Part shown: one piece after another, positions 26,609-35,902 of the stretch
Numbering within the stretch: the stretch's first letter is position 1
Layout of the letters: each line of letters starts with the position of its first letter
The notes under the pieces: generated by a model
The model's database searches: none
What the model was told of the DNA's origin: nothing
Seen by the model: only the letters and a program-made list of their open reading frames with translations
Origin: Dysgonomonas sp. ZJ279
Lineage (GTDB): Bacteria; Bacteroidota; Bacteroidia; Bacteroidales; Dysgonomonadaceae
Reading direction: 5' to 3'
DNA length: 64,000 nt
NCBI RefSeq assembly: GCF_011039205.1
Contig: NZ_JAAKEL010000001.1
Location: 372,001-436,000, forward strand
Position numbers and translations under genes: made by a program

Positions 26609-27352
26609 ATGAATAAATACGGACTTATTGGTTATCCGTTAAAACATTCTTTTTCCCAACGCTTTTTTACAGAAAAGTTTGCTAAAGAAAATATTGAAGC
26701 AGCGTATTTGAATTTCGAAATACCACAGTTGCTTTTATTTCCCGATATTATAAAATCTCATCCTGACCTAAAAGGACTGAATGTGACCATTCCTTACAAG
26801 GAGGATGTTATGCAATTTCTTGATGAATTAGACATTGAGGCCGAAGCTATAGGTGCTGTAAATGTTATTAAGTTCGATAGGAGCAAGGGCGGTGTGAAAT
26901 TAATTGGCTATAATTCTGATATAATCGGTTTTCAAAACTCGATATTTCCTTTGGTCAAGCCAGCTATTCATAGAAAAGCATTAGTATTAGGTACTGGGGG
27001 GGCTTCTAAAGCTGTAGTGCGTGCCTTGCAAAATCTAAATATACAACCAGTATATGTTTCACGTACTAAAAAAGAAGGTGCGTTCATATATCAAGATCTG
27101 AGTGAAAAAATACTGACAGAGTATACTGTAATAATTAATGCTTCGCCATTAGGTACATATCCTAATGTGAATGAGGCTCCTGATATTCCTTATCAATATA
27201 TATCAACAAATCATCTGGTATATGATTTAGTGTATAATCCCGAAGAAACTAAATTCTTAAAATTAGCTAAAGAAAATGGGGCTATAATCAAAAACGGAGC
27301 TGAGATGTTAGAATTACAGGCACTTGCTGCATGGGAAATATGGAATAGATAA
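26609..27352 (+). CDS. aroE: Shikimate dehydrogenase
   Basis: NADP-dependent reduction of 3-dehydroshikimate in the chorismate pathway. The 247-residue protein is short but complete for Bacteroidota AroE. GYPLKHSFSQRFF is the shikimate-binding N-terminus, NVTIPYKEDV contains the catalytic Lys (about residue 67), YNSDIIGFQ holds the partner Asp, and LVLGTGGASKAV is the Rossmann loop. It is followed after 31 bases by upp on the same strand. Confidence 0.95.
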   Translation: MNKYGLIGYPLKHSFSQRFFTEKFAKENIEAAYLNFEIPQLLLFPDIIKSHPDLKGLNVTIPYKEDVMQFLDELDIEAEAIGAVNVIKFDRSKGGVKLIGYNSDIIGFQNSIFPLVKPAIHRKALVLGTGGASKAVVRALQNLNIQPVYVSRTKKEGAFIYQDLSEKILTEYTVIINASPLGTYPNVNEAPDIPYQYISTNHLVYDLVYNPEETKFLKLAKENGAIIKNGAEMLELQALAAWEIWNR

Positions 27353-27383
27353 GACGAAAATAAATTAAATACGAAATACCATT

Positions 27384-28040
27384 ATGGAAATAATAAATCT
27401 ATCAGAACAAAATACCATTCTTAATCGCTTTGTGAGCGAGTTGCGGGATGTAAACATTCAGGGTGACAGCCTCCGTTTCAGACGGAATGTAGAGCGTATC
27501 GGCGAAATTATGGCATACGAAATAAGTAAAAAGCTGTCTTATACTCAAATAGAAACACAAACACCATTGGGTGTATCTACGACCAATGTCCCTACAGACC
27601 AGATTGTAATTGGTACAATATTGAGAGCAGGTCTCGTATATCATAGTGGATTCTTGAATTGTTTCGACAAAGCTGAAAATGCTTTTGTTTCGGCATACCG
27701 TAAATACAGAGAAAATCATCAAAGTTTTCATGTACATATAGAATATATTGCTTCTCCTAAGATTGAGGGAAAGGTGTTGATTCTTACCGATCCTATGCTG
27801 GCAACGGGTGGCAGTATGGATTTATCATATCAGGCATTGTTGACAAAAGGTCAGCCTAAGCACATTCATGTGGCTACTATAATAGCAAGCCAGCAGGCAA
27901 TCGACTACTGTAAACAAACTTTCCCGGATGCTAAAACGACTATCTGGGCTGCGGCAATCGATCCGGAGTTGAATGACTTGGCTTATATTGTCCCAGGATT
28001 GGGTGATGCCGGCGATTTGGCGTATGGTGAAAAAGAATAA
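27384..28040 (+). CDS. upp: Uracil phosphoribosyltransferase
   Basis: Salvage of uracil to UMP using PRPP. A 218-residue type I phosphoribosyltransferase: the PRPP-binding loop ILTDPMLATGGSMDLSYQAL lies at about 132-151, and the uracil-binding end AIDPELNDLAYIVPGLGDAGDLAYG is intact. It probably shares the aroE promoter and is closed by a 17-base-pair terminator. Confidence 0.95.
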   Translation: MEIINLSEQNTILNRFVSELRDVNIQGDSLRFRRNVERIGEIMAYEISKKLSYTQIETQTPLGVSTTNVPTDQIVIGTILRAGLVYHSGFLNCFDKAENAFVSAYRKYRENHQSFHVHIEYIASPKIEGKVLILTDPMLATGGSMDLSYQALLTKGQPKHIHVATIIASQQAIDYCKQTFPDAKTTIWAAAIDPELNDLAYIVPGLGDAGDLAYGEKE

Positions 28041-28060
28041 TACTTGTCTCTGAATAAATC

Positions 28061-28106
28061 ATAATAAAAAGAGTCGGATGAAATTTCAGCCGACTCTTTT
28101 TATTAT
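28061..28106. terminator. Bidirectional terminator between upp and the SPOR protein gene
   Basis: Seventeen-base perfectly complementary arms (28061-28077 and 28090-28106) with a 12-base loop, A/T-rich at both outer ends, between convergent genes. Confidence 0.9.
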
Positions 28107-28120
28107 AATTACCTAAGCAA

Positions 28121-29068
28121 TTACTTATTTCTAGTGGAAAACAGCCAAGCTGTTTCATATTTCGGATTTTCTTTACGGAAATTCTCTAAGAAACTTTCAG
28201 CCGTTTTTTTATCATCAAAACTTTCAGCAGATATTCTGTATCTATCCGCAGACTGGATTATTTCTGCATGAGGAAAGTCTGAATTTTGTATTTTTTTCAG
28301 AAGGCTGTTAGCTCTTGCAGTATTATCCTCTCCACCAATAATAATGTGATATTTACGAGATGGTATTGTTTTTTCTGCTTGAATATCTTCTCCCTCTAAA
28401 TTAGCCTTATTCGTTGTTGAAACAAGACTCGCTGTCGATTCAGTTTTAGAGGCTTGAATGTTAGCTGACGAACGAAATGATTTTGTTAGCGACTGAACAA
28501 AACCAGCTTCTTGCTTATTTGTATTACTACTATCGATTATGCTTGTGGATGGGGTAATAAATAATAGTACTGTAGCTGCGATAGCAGCAGTGGTAGCTAA
28601 CGCATGCTTTAATCTTGATGCATTTTTTCTTTTACCTTCCGAATTATAAATACCCGCCAGAGGATAAAGTTCTGTATGTGTTAAACCCCAAAGCTGAGGA
28701 TGAATAATTACAGGATTCGCTATGAAGATAATATTATTATAATCGTCTAATTCTAGCCGTCCTACTTTACCACACTCAAAAATCCTTTCGGTTAAGAGAG
28801 TTTTTCTAATAGTAAATACTTCCTCTTTTACTTTTTTTGTTGCTATATTATATGATATGCACTCATTTCTATGTATATGCGAGATAAGTATGCCGTCATC
28901 ATGACCTAGTTCTTTGTTGAAACTTATGGTATAAGTGGGAGGGAGGATCTTATTATTAGTGTATTTTGCAGGCTCTATATTTGTAATAAAGCCGCCAAAA
29001 TCGGGTATAATTACACAATTATGCCTTGGAAGTAGAAAGTTTATATATTTAAATATTATAGATTCCAT
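28121..29068 (-). CDS. HU-CCDC81 and SPOR domain membrane protein
   Basis: A 315-residue protein. Residues 1-135 match the HU-CCDC81 tandem HU-like domain (LLPRHNCVIIPDFGGFITN and IFECGKVGRLELDDYNN), 154-173 is a membrane span, and about 238-315 is a SPOR peptidoglycan-binding domain. This combination, common in Bacteroidota, suggests a link between the cytoplasmic side (nucleoid or cytoskeleton) and septal peptidoglycan. The open frame begins at 29086, but MESIIFKYINFLL at 29068 aligns with the domain start. The -7 element lies only five bases upstream of that ATG, so the mRNA may be leaderless. Confidence 0.88.
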   Translation of the reverse strand: MESIIFKYINFLLPRHNCVIIPDFGGFITNIEPAKYTNNKILPPTYTISFNKELGHDDGILISHIHRNECISYNIATKKVKEEVFTIRKTLLTERIFECGKVGRLELDDYNNIIFIANPVIIHPQLWGLTHTELYPLAGIYNSEGKRKNASRLKHALATTAAIAATVLLFITPSTSIIDSSNTNKQEAGFVQSLTKSFRSSANIQASKTESTASLVSTTNKANLEGEDIQAEKTIPSRKYHIIIGGEDNTARANSLLKKIQNSDFPHAEIIQSADRYRISAESFDDKKTAESFLENFRKENPKYETAWLFSTRNK

Positions 29069-29072
29069 TATA

Positions 29073-29101
29073 CAAAGATAATGCAATAGTTGAAAATCAA
29101 A
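29073..29101 (-). promoter_or_regulatory. Promoter of the HU-CCDC81/SPOR gene, very close to its start codon
   Basis: Minus strand: TTTG (29098-29101), 17 bases, then TATCTTTG (29073-29080). The expected transcription start falls at or next to the ATG at 29068. Confidence 0.5.
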
Positions 29102-29136
29102 AGTCTATTTTAATATAAAATTATCGTATGTAATAC

Positions 29137-29166
29137 TTGGTTTAAGCTAAAAGTTATCTAACTTTG
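29137..29166 (+). promoter_or_regulatory. Promoter for the wza-wzc pair
   Basis: TTG (29137-29139), 19 bases, then TAACTTTG (29159-29166). A start near 29172 would leave a 5' untranslated region of about 135 bases before the start at 29308. Confidence 0.55.
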
Positions 29167-29307
29167 TACCGCTAAAATAACTAGTGGTTTTAGATCATGA
29201 ATAATGTTTGAATTATTTTTTCGCTGGTTAGTATGATATATTCTGTATAATGAGAGGCGATTGCTTAAAACAAACCTATTAGTCGATATACACATAATAA
29301 AAAAAAT

Positions 29308-30138
29308 ATGAAGTTTGTATTGAAAAAGTTTTATTGGATACTCTTTGTATCTATGTTGTTAACTTCTTGTAATTCGTATAAAACAATCCCTTATCTTACA
29401 GAGGCAGAGTCAATATCTTCCGAGGAGTTTGCAAAGGTTGCAAAAAAGTATGAAGCAACAATTATGCCGAATGATATTCTGACTATTACGGTGAATACCC
29501 CGACAAATAAGGCTTCTTTGGATTTTAACTTACCTCTTGTTCCTCAGGAAGCAAGCGACCTTGTGCAATCTAGGGTTTCTTCCGCTGCGGGTGGGTATGG
29601 TAGCCTACAGAATTATATTGTAGAAAAAGATGGGTGCATTAATTTCCCTGTTTTAGGTAAGTTGAAGATAGGTGGGCTCACAAAGCAGGAAGCTCAGCAA
29701 AAAATATCATCCATGATTTACCCCCAATATCTTAAAGAAGAACCAATTGTGAGTATTCGGTTTCTGAACTATAAAGTCGCAGTATTTGGTGAAGTTACAA
29801 AGCCTGGTGTTTATTCTTTCACGAATGAACAGGTTACAATTCTTGAAGCTTTGGCTACAGCGGGTGATTTGACTATTTATGGAAGGCGAGATAATATTAT
29901 GCTTATAAGAGAGGATGCGGATGGTTTTCGTAGCGTGAAGCGTATTGATCTTCAGAATAAGGATGTGCTTTTGGAAAATGATATATATTATCTTCAACAA
30001 AATGATAAATTGTACATTGAACCTAACAAAGCTCGAGCACGAAATTCCCAAATTGGTTCAGTTGAGACACTTACTGCTACAGCATTGATATCAGGGCTGT
30101 CTCTTATAATTACAATTGTTTCAGTTATAACACGATAA
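29308..30138 (+). CDS. Wza-type polysaccharide export lipoprotein
   Basis: A 276-residue outer-membrane export protein: the lipoprotein signal peptide ends at MLLTSC (lipobox Cys21), followed by the polysaccharide biosynthesis/export domain (ATIMPNDILTITVNTP, about 48-63) and a SLBB domain (VAVFGEVTKPGVYSF, about 153-167). The C-terminus ends in a hydrophobic segment (about 252-275), which may span the outer membrane as the Wza helix does. It lies 14 bases upstream of the Wzc-type kinase gene. Confidence 0.9.
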   Translation: MKFVLKKFYWILFVSMLLTSCNSYKTIPYLTEAESISSEEFAKVAKKYEATIMPNDILTITVNTPTNKASLDFNLPLVPQEASDLVQSRVSSAAGGYGSLQNYIVEKDGCINFPVLGKLKIGGLTKQEAQQKISSMIYPQYLKEEPIVSIRFLNYKVAVFGEVTKPGVYSFTNEQVTILEALATAGDLTIYGRRDNIMLIREDADGFRSVKRIDLQNKDVLLENDIYYLQQNDKLYIEPNKARARNSQIGSVETLTATALISGLSLIITIVSVITR

Positions 30139-30152
30139 GTTTCTTTATAAAT

Positions 30153-32537
30153 ATGAATAAATTTACTACGAGTCCCGCAGATAAAGTTCTAGATGAAACT
30201 GAAGAAGAGATAAATTTGAGAGAAGTATTTTCTAAATATTTTTCTCATTGGAAATGGTTCATTCTGTCTATAATCGTATTTTTAATAATAGGCATGTTCG
30301 TTTATTTATGTTTAGATAGAAAATATGAAGTGCAATCAGCGATTTTGTTAAAACAAGATAAAAACTCACCTTCTGGAGGGGCTGCTGGAGCCATGGCTAG
30401 TATGGCAGATTTGGGTTTATTTAGTAGTGCTAGTAACATAGATAATGAGGTTGCAGTATTGTCTTCTCCAAACCTGATGAGGCAGGTTGTATCAGATTTA
30501 GGTTTACATACATCATATTTTGAAAATGGTTTGTTTCGTAATACAGAGGTCTATAATAAATGTCCTTATATCGTCCATCTAGAAGATATATCGCCAGATG
30601 AATTGAAAGGTAAAATATATTTGAAACTAGAGAAGGAGAAAAATGGGATTCGTATTATAGGGGAATATCTCGTAAAAAAGGATGAGTACGAAATAGATGA
30701 ATTTTTAGATCAGTTACCAGGATTTATTACTTTACCGGAAGGTGTGGGACGCTTGTCTATTTCTCACAGACCGGATTTTATAGTTGAGGAAGGAAAAGAA
30801 AATGAGGCTTATAGAGTACATATAAATAACACCCAAAAAGAAGCCTATGCATTGGGTGAATTGCTAACCATTGCCCCTACATCTAAATCATCATCCGTAT
30901 TAAATCTAACCATAACTGTTCAGAATGTTGATAAGGGTGTCGATATTTTAAATAAAATTCTTAAAACTTATAATAAAAATAATGTTGATGATAATAATGA
31001 AATAGCGAGGAATACGTCTGTTTTTGTAGATGAGCGTTTGGTTGCTATATCATTAGACTTGAAAGATATAGAGAATAAGGTTGTTGATTATAAGACAGGT
31101 AATTCAATAACAGATTTAGGTGAGGAAGCTAAATTATTTATCGAGAATACATCTGAAATAGAACAACGGCTTATTGATCTTGGAACGCAATTACAATTAA
31201 TTGATTTTATTGAAGATTATCTTAAAAAGACAGAAAATAGTTATAGAACTATACCTACTTTAGGTATTTCTGATGGTGGTTTGGCAGGTTTGATATCTAG
31301 TTACAACTCCCAAGTATTACTTTATGAAAGTTTAGAGAGGAGCACAACGGAAAGTAACCCTTCTCGTATAAAAGCACTATCAGACATAAATAATTTACAA
31401 GCAAGTGTTTTATCGGCAATAGTAAATCAAAAGAAGACACTGAATATATCGAAAAAGGAACTCGAAAAACGATCGTCTCTAATATCCTCTCGCATTCGGT
31501 CTGTACCAAATCAAGAGAGGGATTTATTGGATATTAAAAGGCAGCAACAGATCAAGCAATCACTCTATCTTTATTTAATGCAAGTTAAGGAGGAGACCAA
31601 TATAGCGATGGCTTCTTACTCCGATAAAGCAAAATTGATTACAGATCCGATTATCCCAGATTATCCAATTTCACCAAGAGGGAAAGTTATATTATTAGGC
31701 TTTTTCATTCTGGGCATAGTGCTTCCTATTGGAATAATCTATGTAAGAGAATTGATGCAAGTAAATATAGTGAGCAGGAAAGAATTAGAGAAGTTGTCTA
31801 AAGTGTCAGTTATTGGTGAAATAATGAAAGCCGATCTTCACAATGAGGTAATTGTTGTTAAGCCAGGCCAAGTAACGCCTATTGTAGAGTTATTCAGAAC
31901 ATTGCGTAACAATATGCAATTTATATTAGGCTCTACCGATACAAAAACTATATTAGTTACGTCTACAGTGCCAGGCGAAGGAAAGACATTTGTGAGTATA
32001 AATCTTGCTGCATCTTTTGCTTTATTAGAGAAGAAGGTTCTTTTAGTTGGCTTGGATATAAGAAATCCTAGGCTTGCTGATGATATAGGCTTTTCAAAAA
32101 AGATTGGTGTTACTTCTTATCTTTCAGGTGGTGAAACGGAATGGAAACCATTAGTGAATAAGTTAAAGGGTTATGGCAATTTAGATATTCTCCAAGCAGG
32201 AGTTATACCTCCTAATCCGAATGAATTGCTGATGAAGCCAATATTGAAAAAACTACTGGACGAGGTTAAAGAAGAGTATGACTTGGTCATAATAGATTCC
32301 GCTCCTATCGGTGTTGTCTCTGATACATTCTTACTGGCTCCTTATGCAGATGCGACGGTTTATGTTACTCGCGAAAATGTTACACCTAAGGAGGCCGTGA
32401 ATTTTATTAATGAAGTTTATAAAGATGATAAGCTTCCCGATATGTATTTAGTTCTTAATGGAGCCGATTTATCTAAAAATAAAGGACGCTATGGGTATGG
32501 AAATACTTATGGGTATGGAGTGGATAAGCAGTCTTAA
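30153..32537 (+). CDS. Wzc-type polysaccharide co-polymerase with BY-kinase domain
   Basis: A 794-residue inner-membrane protein. A Wzz domain with two membrane spans (about 32-52 and 512-535) brackets a long periplasmic coiled-coil region. The C-terminal cytoplasmic BY-kinase has Walker A PGEGKT at 607-612, the Walker A' segment around D635 (LLVGLDIRNPRL) and Walker B LVIIDSAPIG. The tail GRYGYGNTYGYGVDKQS carries four tyrosines, the usual autophosphorylation cluster. It regulates chain length and export with the Wza-type partner. No glycosyltransferase, flippase or polymerase follows, so this is an orphan pair in this window. Confidence 0.92.
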   Translation: MNKFTTSPADKVLDETEEEINLREVFSKYFSHWKWFILSIIVFLIIGMFVYLCLDRKYEVQSAILLKQDKNSPSGGAAGAMASMADLGLFSSASNIDNEVAVLSSPNLMRQVVSDLGLHTSYFENGLFRNTEVYNKCPYIVHLEDISPDELKGKIYLKLEKEKNGIRIIGEYLVKKDEYEIDEFLDQLPGFITLPEGVGRLSISHRPDFIVEEGKENEAYRVHINNTQKEAYALGELLTIAPTSKSSSVLNLTITVQNVDKGVDILNKILKTYNKNNVDDNNEIARNTSVFVDERLVAISLDLKDIENKVVDYKTGNSITDLGEEAKLFIENTSEIEQRLIDLGTQLQLIDFIEDYLKKTENSYRTIPTLGISDGGLAGLISSYNSQVLLYESLERSTTESNPSRIKALSDINNLQASVLSAIVNQKKTLNISKKELEKRSSLISSRIRSVPNQERDLLDIKRQQQIKQSLYLYLMQVKEETNIAMASYSDKAKLITDPIIPDYPISPRGKVILLGFFILGIVLPIGIIYVRELMQVNIVSRKELEKLSKVSVIGEIMKADLHNEVIVVKPGQVTPIVELFRTLRNNMQFILGSTDTKTILVTSTVPGEGKTFVSINLAASFALLEKKVLLVGLDIRNPRLADDIGFSKKIGVTSYLSGGETEWKPLVNKLKGYGNLDILQAGVIPPNPNELLMKPILKKLLDEVKEEYDLVIIDSAPIGVVSDTFLLAPYADATVYVTRENVTPKEAVNFINEVYKDDKLPDMYLVLNGADLSKNKGRYGYGNTYGYGVDKQS

Positions 32538-32566
32538 TACTAAAAAAAATAATGAATTAATATATG

Positions 32567-32606
32567 TCATCCCCCATTTGAAAATCAATTTTCAAATGGG
32601 GGATGA
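32567..32606 (+). terminator. Long perfect inverted repeat after wzc
   Basis: Nineteen-base perfect arms (32567-32585 and 32588-32606), almost without a loop, with a C5/G5 core. It lies 29 bases past the stop codon and has no strong U-run. It most likely ends or protects the wza-wzc message. Confidence 0.65.
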
Positions 32607-32672
32607 TAATTTATAAATTATATTGTATGTACAGTTTTTTATTTTAATTTAGACGACATAAACTTTTGATAT

Positions 32673-33164
32673 ATGGCCGAATCCCTTACTATCCCAACTA
32701 CTTTCTCTAAGGAGGAAAAATACAAAACTCTCTTACCGCAGTTTAAGGCTTTAATAGGAGGAGAGACAGACGTTATTGCCAATTTTGCCAATATATCTGC
32801 TGCTTTAAAACAGGCATTCTATTTTTTTTGGGTTGGATTCTATATCGTAAAAAGAGACGAGCTTGTTCTAGGTCCATTCCAAGGGACTATTGCATGTACC
32901 CGAATTAAATATGGTAAAGGTGTTTGTGGAACGGCGTGGAAAGAAAAGCGAGTTGTTATTGTACCTGATGTAAACGAATTTCCCGGACACATCGCATGTG
33001 ATGCACTATCTCAGTCCGAAATTGTTGTTCCTCTTTTCTATAAAGATGAAGTTATTGCAGTGTTGGATGTTGATAGCGAATTAATCAATCACTTCGATCA
33101 GATAGATGCTACTTACCTCCAACAAGTAGTTAACTTGTTAGAGGCGAGTTTATCCGAAGCTTAA
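32673..33164 (+). CDS. msrC: Free methionine-(R)-sulfoxide reductase (GAF domain)
   Basis: A single GAF domain of 163 residues that reduces free methionine-R-sulfoxide. The three cysteines of the fRMsr family are present in GTIACTRIKYGKGVCGTAW and HIACD (about C76, C86, C110), and the surrounding WVGFYIV, FPGHIACDALSQSEIVVPL and AVLDVDSE motifs match. It acts in the cytoplasm against oxidative damage. It lies 135 bases after wzc and converges closely with the transporter gene, 21 bases apart. Confidence 0.92.
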   Translation: MAESLTIPTTFSKEEKYKTLLPQFKALIGGETDVIANFANISAALKQAFYFFWVGFYIVKRDELVLGPFQGTIACTRIKYGKGVCGTAWKEKRVVIVPDVNEFPGHIACDALSQSEIVVPLFYKDEVIAVLDVDSELINHFDQIDATYLQQVVNLLEASLSEA

Positions 33165-33185
33165 TTCCTTTCTTTTCTTTTATTT

Positions 33186-35045
33186 TTACTTGAATGGGAA
33201 TAATATTGGAAGCATAAGTATCATTACTATACCCATTACAACCTGTAAAGGTAATCCTACTTTTATATAATCCATAAATGTATATCTACCAGCGCTCATA
33301 ACCAGTGCGTTCGGTGGTGTTGAGAATGGCGATGCGAAGCACATGCTTGCTGCAACAGCTACTGCAAATAAAAATGGATATGGGCTCACATCCATTCCGA
33401 TAGCTGCCTGCATTGCAATTGGTGTAAATAATACTGCAGTTGCAGTGTTGCTTATAAACATAGTTAGGAGTGATGTACAGAAGTATATCCCCGCTAGTAG
33501 TGCGTAGGGCCCCATGTCTCCTAGTTGATCAATCAAGCCGTTTGAAATCAGTGTGTCGACTCCTGTGTTTTTAAAAGCGGTAGCCATTGGCAACATAGCT
33601 CCAATGAGAACAATGCTTTCCCAGTTGATACTGCCGTATGCCTCTTCTACATTCCGTAGGCAGCCTGTTATTACCATGAAAACAGCGGCAAGAAGTATCG
33701 CCACGACTGATGGTACTATGTCGAAGACCATGGCCACAACCATTAATGCCATAATAATAGCAGCGATAGGAGCTTTCTGATTGAGAGTTACTTTAGCAGC
33801 TTCTTGTAACGGTTGACCCACAAGTACCAAGTCATTTTGGCGATCGCCTAGATTTGCAATGTCAGCCCATGTGCCTTGTATTAGTAGAGCATCACCCGAA
33901 TGGAGTTTTGCACCCTTTATATCATACATCTGATATTCTTTCTGGCGTTGTATGCCAAGTACATTTACATTATATTCTTCTCTGAAACGAATTTCAGAAA
34001 TCGTACGATTTATCAGTTTAGAATTGGGCATTATAAATATTTCGGCAATGCCCGATTCTTGAAAGTCAGAGAATGCTTCCTTATTCTGTTTTCGCTCAAA
34101 GTCAAGATTGTTTTCAGATGCAAATCGCTCCAAGCTGGATGCTTCTCCTTGACAGTACAGTATGTCGTCTTTTTGTATAATCGAGTTTGGCCCTGCGATT
34201 TCCTCGATGTATTTTTTTCTTAGTTTCGATGAGCCTACTTTTCTTATTATTTTACTTATACTAATATCATAATGTGTAGCAATCTTTAGTTCGGCTAAGC
34301 TCTTGTTGAGCAGCGGCGAATTGTTATTAACCTCTACTTTATATGATTGTTGTAGCAGATTGTATTCGCTAGTCAGTTCCTTTAATGATTTGCCCTGATT
34401 CTTTTTCGTTTTTGAATCATCATTCTTAGATATAAGTAATTTACTAAGAAAGAAAAGTACGACAAGTCCTACTGATAGGGCAATAAAGCCGATCGGGGCG
34501 AAAGAGAAAAAGCCTAAAGGCTCAAATCCGGCATTAATTATTGCATCTTGTATAACCAGATTGGGAGGTGTACTAATCAATGTAAACATACCCATGCTAC
34601 TTGCGAAAGCCAAGGGCATTAAATATCGGCGAGGACTGATGTTGGCACTATTAGCTAAACTCACAATGATAGGCATCATCACAGCCACTGTACCGGTATT
34701 ACTTACAAAAGCTCCAATACCTGCTGTTACAATCATAACCAGTACAAATAACAAATTCTCGTTACCACCTGCAAGCTGTAGTATTTTACTACTTATCATT
34801 TTTGCCAAACCCGTCCTGAATATCCCTGCGCCTACGACAAATAGGCCGATCATCATTATAACCACAGGATTTGAGAATCCGGCTAATGCTTCAGATGGTT
34901 GTAATATGCCGAATAAAATAAGGGCAAGTAACGAGCATAATGCTACAAGATCGGAGCGGACTTTGCCTCGCATGAAAAAGAATGAAGCGATAGCAAGAAT
35001 AGTCAGTGTTATATTGATAGGCGTTAAAAGCGATAGTAGTGACAT
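33186..35045 (-). CDS. SLC13/DASS-family anion transporter with two TrkA-C (RCK-C) domains
   Basis: A 619-residue inner-membrane permease. The N-terminal half of the ArsB/NhaD/SLC13 fold (about 1-210, with SNTGTVAVMMPI) is followed by two cytoplasmic TrkA-C domains (about 230-310 and 325-400), then the second membrane half (about 420-619, with ISNTATAVLFTPIA). The duplicated S-N-T motifs are the Na+/substrate-binding signature of the family. Substrate may be sulfate, a dicarboxylate or another anion. A -7 element lies 36 bases upstream. Confidence 0.9.
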   Translation of the reverse strand: MSLLSLLTPINITLTILAIASFFFMRGKVRSDLVALCSLLALILFGILQPSEALAGFSNPVVIMMIGLFVVGAGIFRTGLAKMISSKILQLAGGNENLLFVLVMIVTAGIGAFVSNTGTVAVMMPIIVSLANSANISPRRYLMPLAFASSMGMFTLISTPPNLVIQDAIINAGFEPLGFFSFAPIGFIALSVGLVVLFFLSKLLISKNDDSKTKKNQGKSLKELTSEYNLLQQSYKVEVNNNSPLLNKSLAELKIATHYDISISKIIRKVGSSKLRKKYIEEIAGPNSIIQKDDILYCQGEASSLERFASENNLDFERKQNKEAFSDFQESGIAEIFIMPNSKLINRTISEIRFREEYNVNVLGIQRQKEYQMYDIKGAKLHSGDALLIQGTWADIANLGDRQNDLVLVGQPLQEAAKVTLNQKAPIAAIIMALMVVAMVFDIVPSVVAILLAAVFMVITGCLRNVEEAYGSINWESIVLIGAMLPMATAFKNTGVDTLISNGLIDQLGDMGPYALLAGIYFCTSLLTMFISNTATAVLFTPIAMQAAIGMDVSPYPFLFAVAVAASMCFASPFSTPPNALVMSAGRYTFMDYIKVGLPLQVVMGIVMILMLPILFPFK

Positions 35046-35080
35046 ATCTAATTATATTGTGATGTTATTAATTTGCGGTA

Positions 35081-35088
35081 CAAAGATA
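35081..35088 (-). promoter_or_regulatory. -7 element for the SLC13-type transporter
   Basis: The minus strand reads TATCTTTG, a perfect TAnnTTTG match, 36 bases before the start codon. Confidence 0.55.
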
Positions 35089-35331
35089 ACGATTACAGGT
35101 ATAAACTGTAATCATTTTTATTTAACATTAACAACATAAAAGTCTCAAAATTGTTTTGAAGTAATGTCTTAAAGTTATTGTTGATTGTTCTTAGTGAAAA
35201 TGTATTTGAAATACATGCCTTTGTCTACTTTGGCAAGCCTTTTGCATTAAATGATATGCCAATATTGACAGAAAATATCAATTATCTGTCATGTGTGTTC
35301 TATTTGGTTGATAACAAGAATGATATTAGAT

Positions 35332-35886
35332 ATGAAAGAAGAAAATAACGATTTTAATCAAGAAAAAGAGGAAGAATTAGCTGCTGATAATATGACAATA
35401 AATCAGTCGGAAGAGGTTTCTGATGAAAATATTAATGACAATGTGACTGATTGGGAAGCTAAGTATAATCAATTAAATGATTCTTACCTGCGTCTTAATG
35501 CTGAATTCGATAATTACAGAAAACGTACATTGAAAGAGAAAGCCGAGCTAATAAAATCGGGTAGCGAACGTGTGCTGTTAGATGTAATAAGTGTTGTCGA
35601 TGATTTTGACCGTGCATTGGAAAACGTATCCAAGACAGAAGATGTGGATGCTGTAAAAGAAGGAATAGATCTTATTTATGCAAAATTCTTGAATTTTTTA
35701 ACAAAGCATGGTGTAAAGGAAGTAGATGCGATCGGACACCCTTTCGATACGGATAAGCATGAAGCGATAACCACTATTCCAGCTCAGGAGGAAGAAGATA
35801 AAGATAAGATTGTAGACTGTGTACAAAAAGGATATACACTTGATGATAAGGTGATTCGTTATCCAAAAGTAATTGTAGCAAAATAA
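35332..35886 (+). CDS. grpE: Nucleotide exchange factor GrpE
   Basis: Releases ADP from DnaK. The open frame reaches back to 35293, but the ATG at 35332 is preferred: it begins the usual acidic, disordered N-terminus (MKEENNDFNQEKEEE), giving 184 residues. The long helix (about 45-85, LNAEFDNYRKRTLKEKAEL) and the beta domain with GVKEVDAIGHPFDTDKHEAI are typical. It is 16 bases upstream of dnaJ, and dnaK is not in the window. Confidence 0.95.
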   Translation: MKEENNDFNQEKEEELAADNMTINQSEEVSDENINDNVTDWEAKYNQLNDSYLRLNAEFDNYRKRTLKEKAELIKSGSERVLLDVISVVDDFDRALENVSKTEDVDAVKEGIDLIYAKFLNFLTKHGVKEVDAIGHPFDTDKHEAITTIPAQEEEDKDKIVDCVQKGYTLDDKVIRYPKVIVAK

Positions 35887-35902
35887 ACAATAGAAGAAGC
35901 TA

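Noticed and set aside
29308-32537. Start of a capsule locus
   Set aside because: Unrelated genes follow directly (msrC, transporter, grpE), so there is no capsule locus in the window.
34561-35139. A 192-codon plus-strand frame opposite the SLC13-type transporter
   Set aside because: Its composition mirrors the hydrophobic codons of the transporter on the other strand and it lacks a family match. It is a shadow frame.
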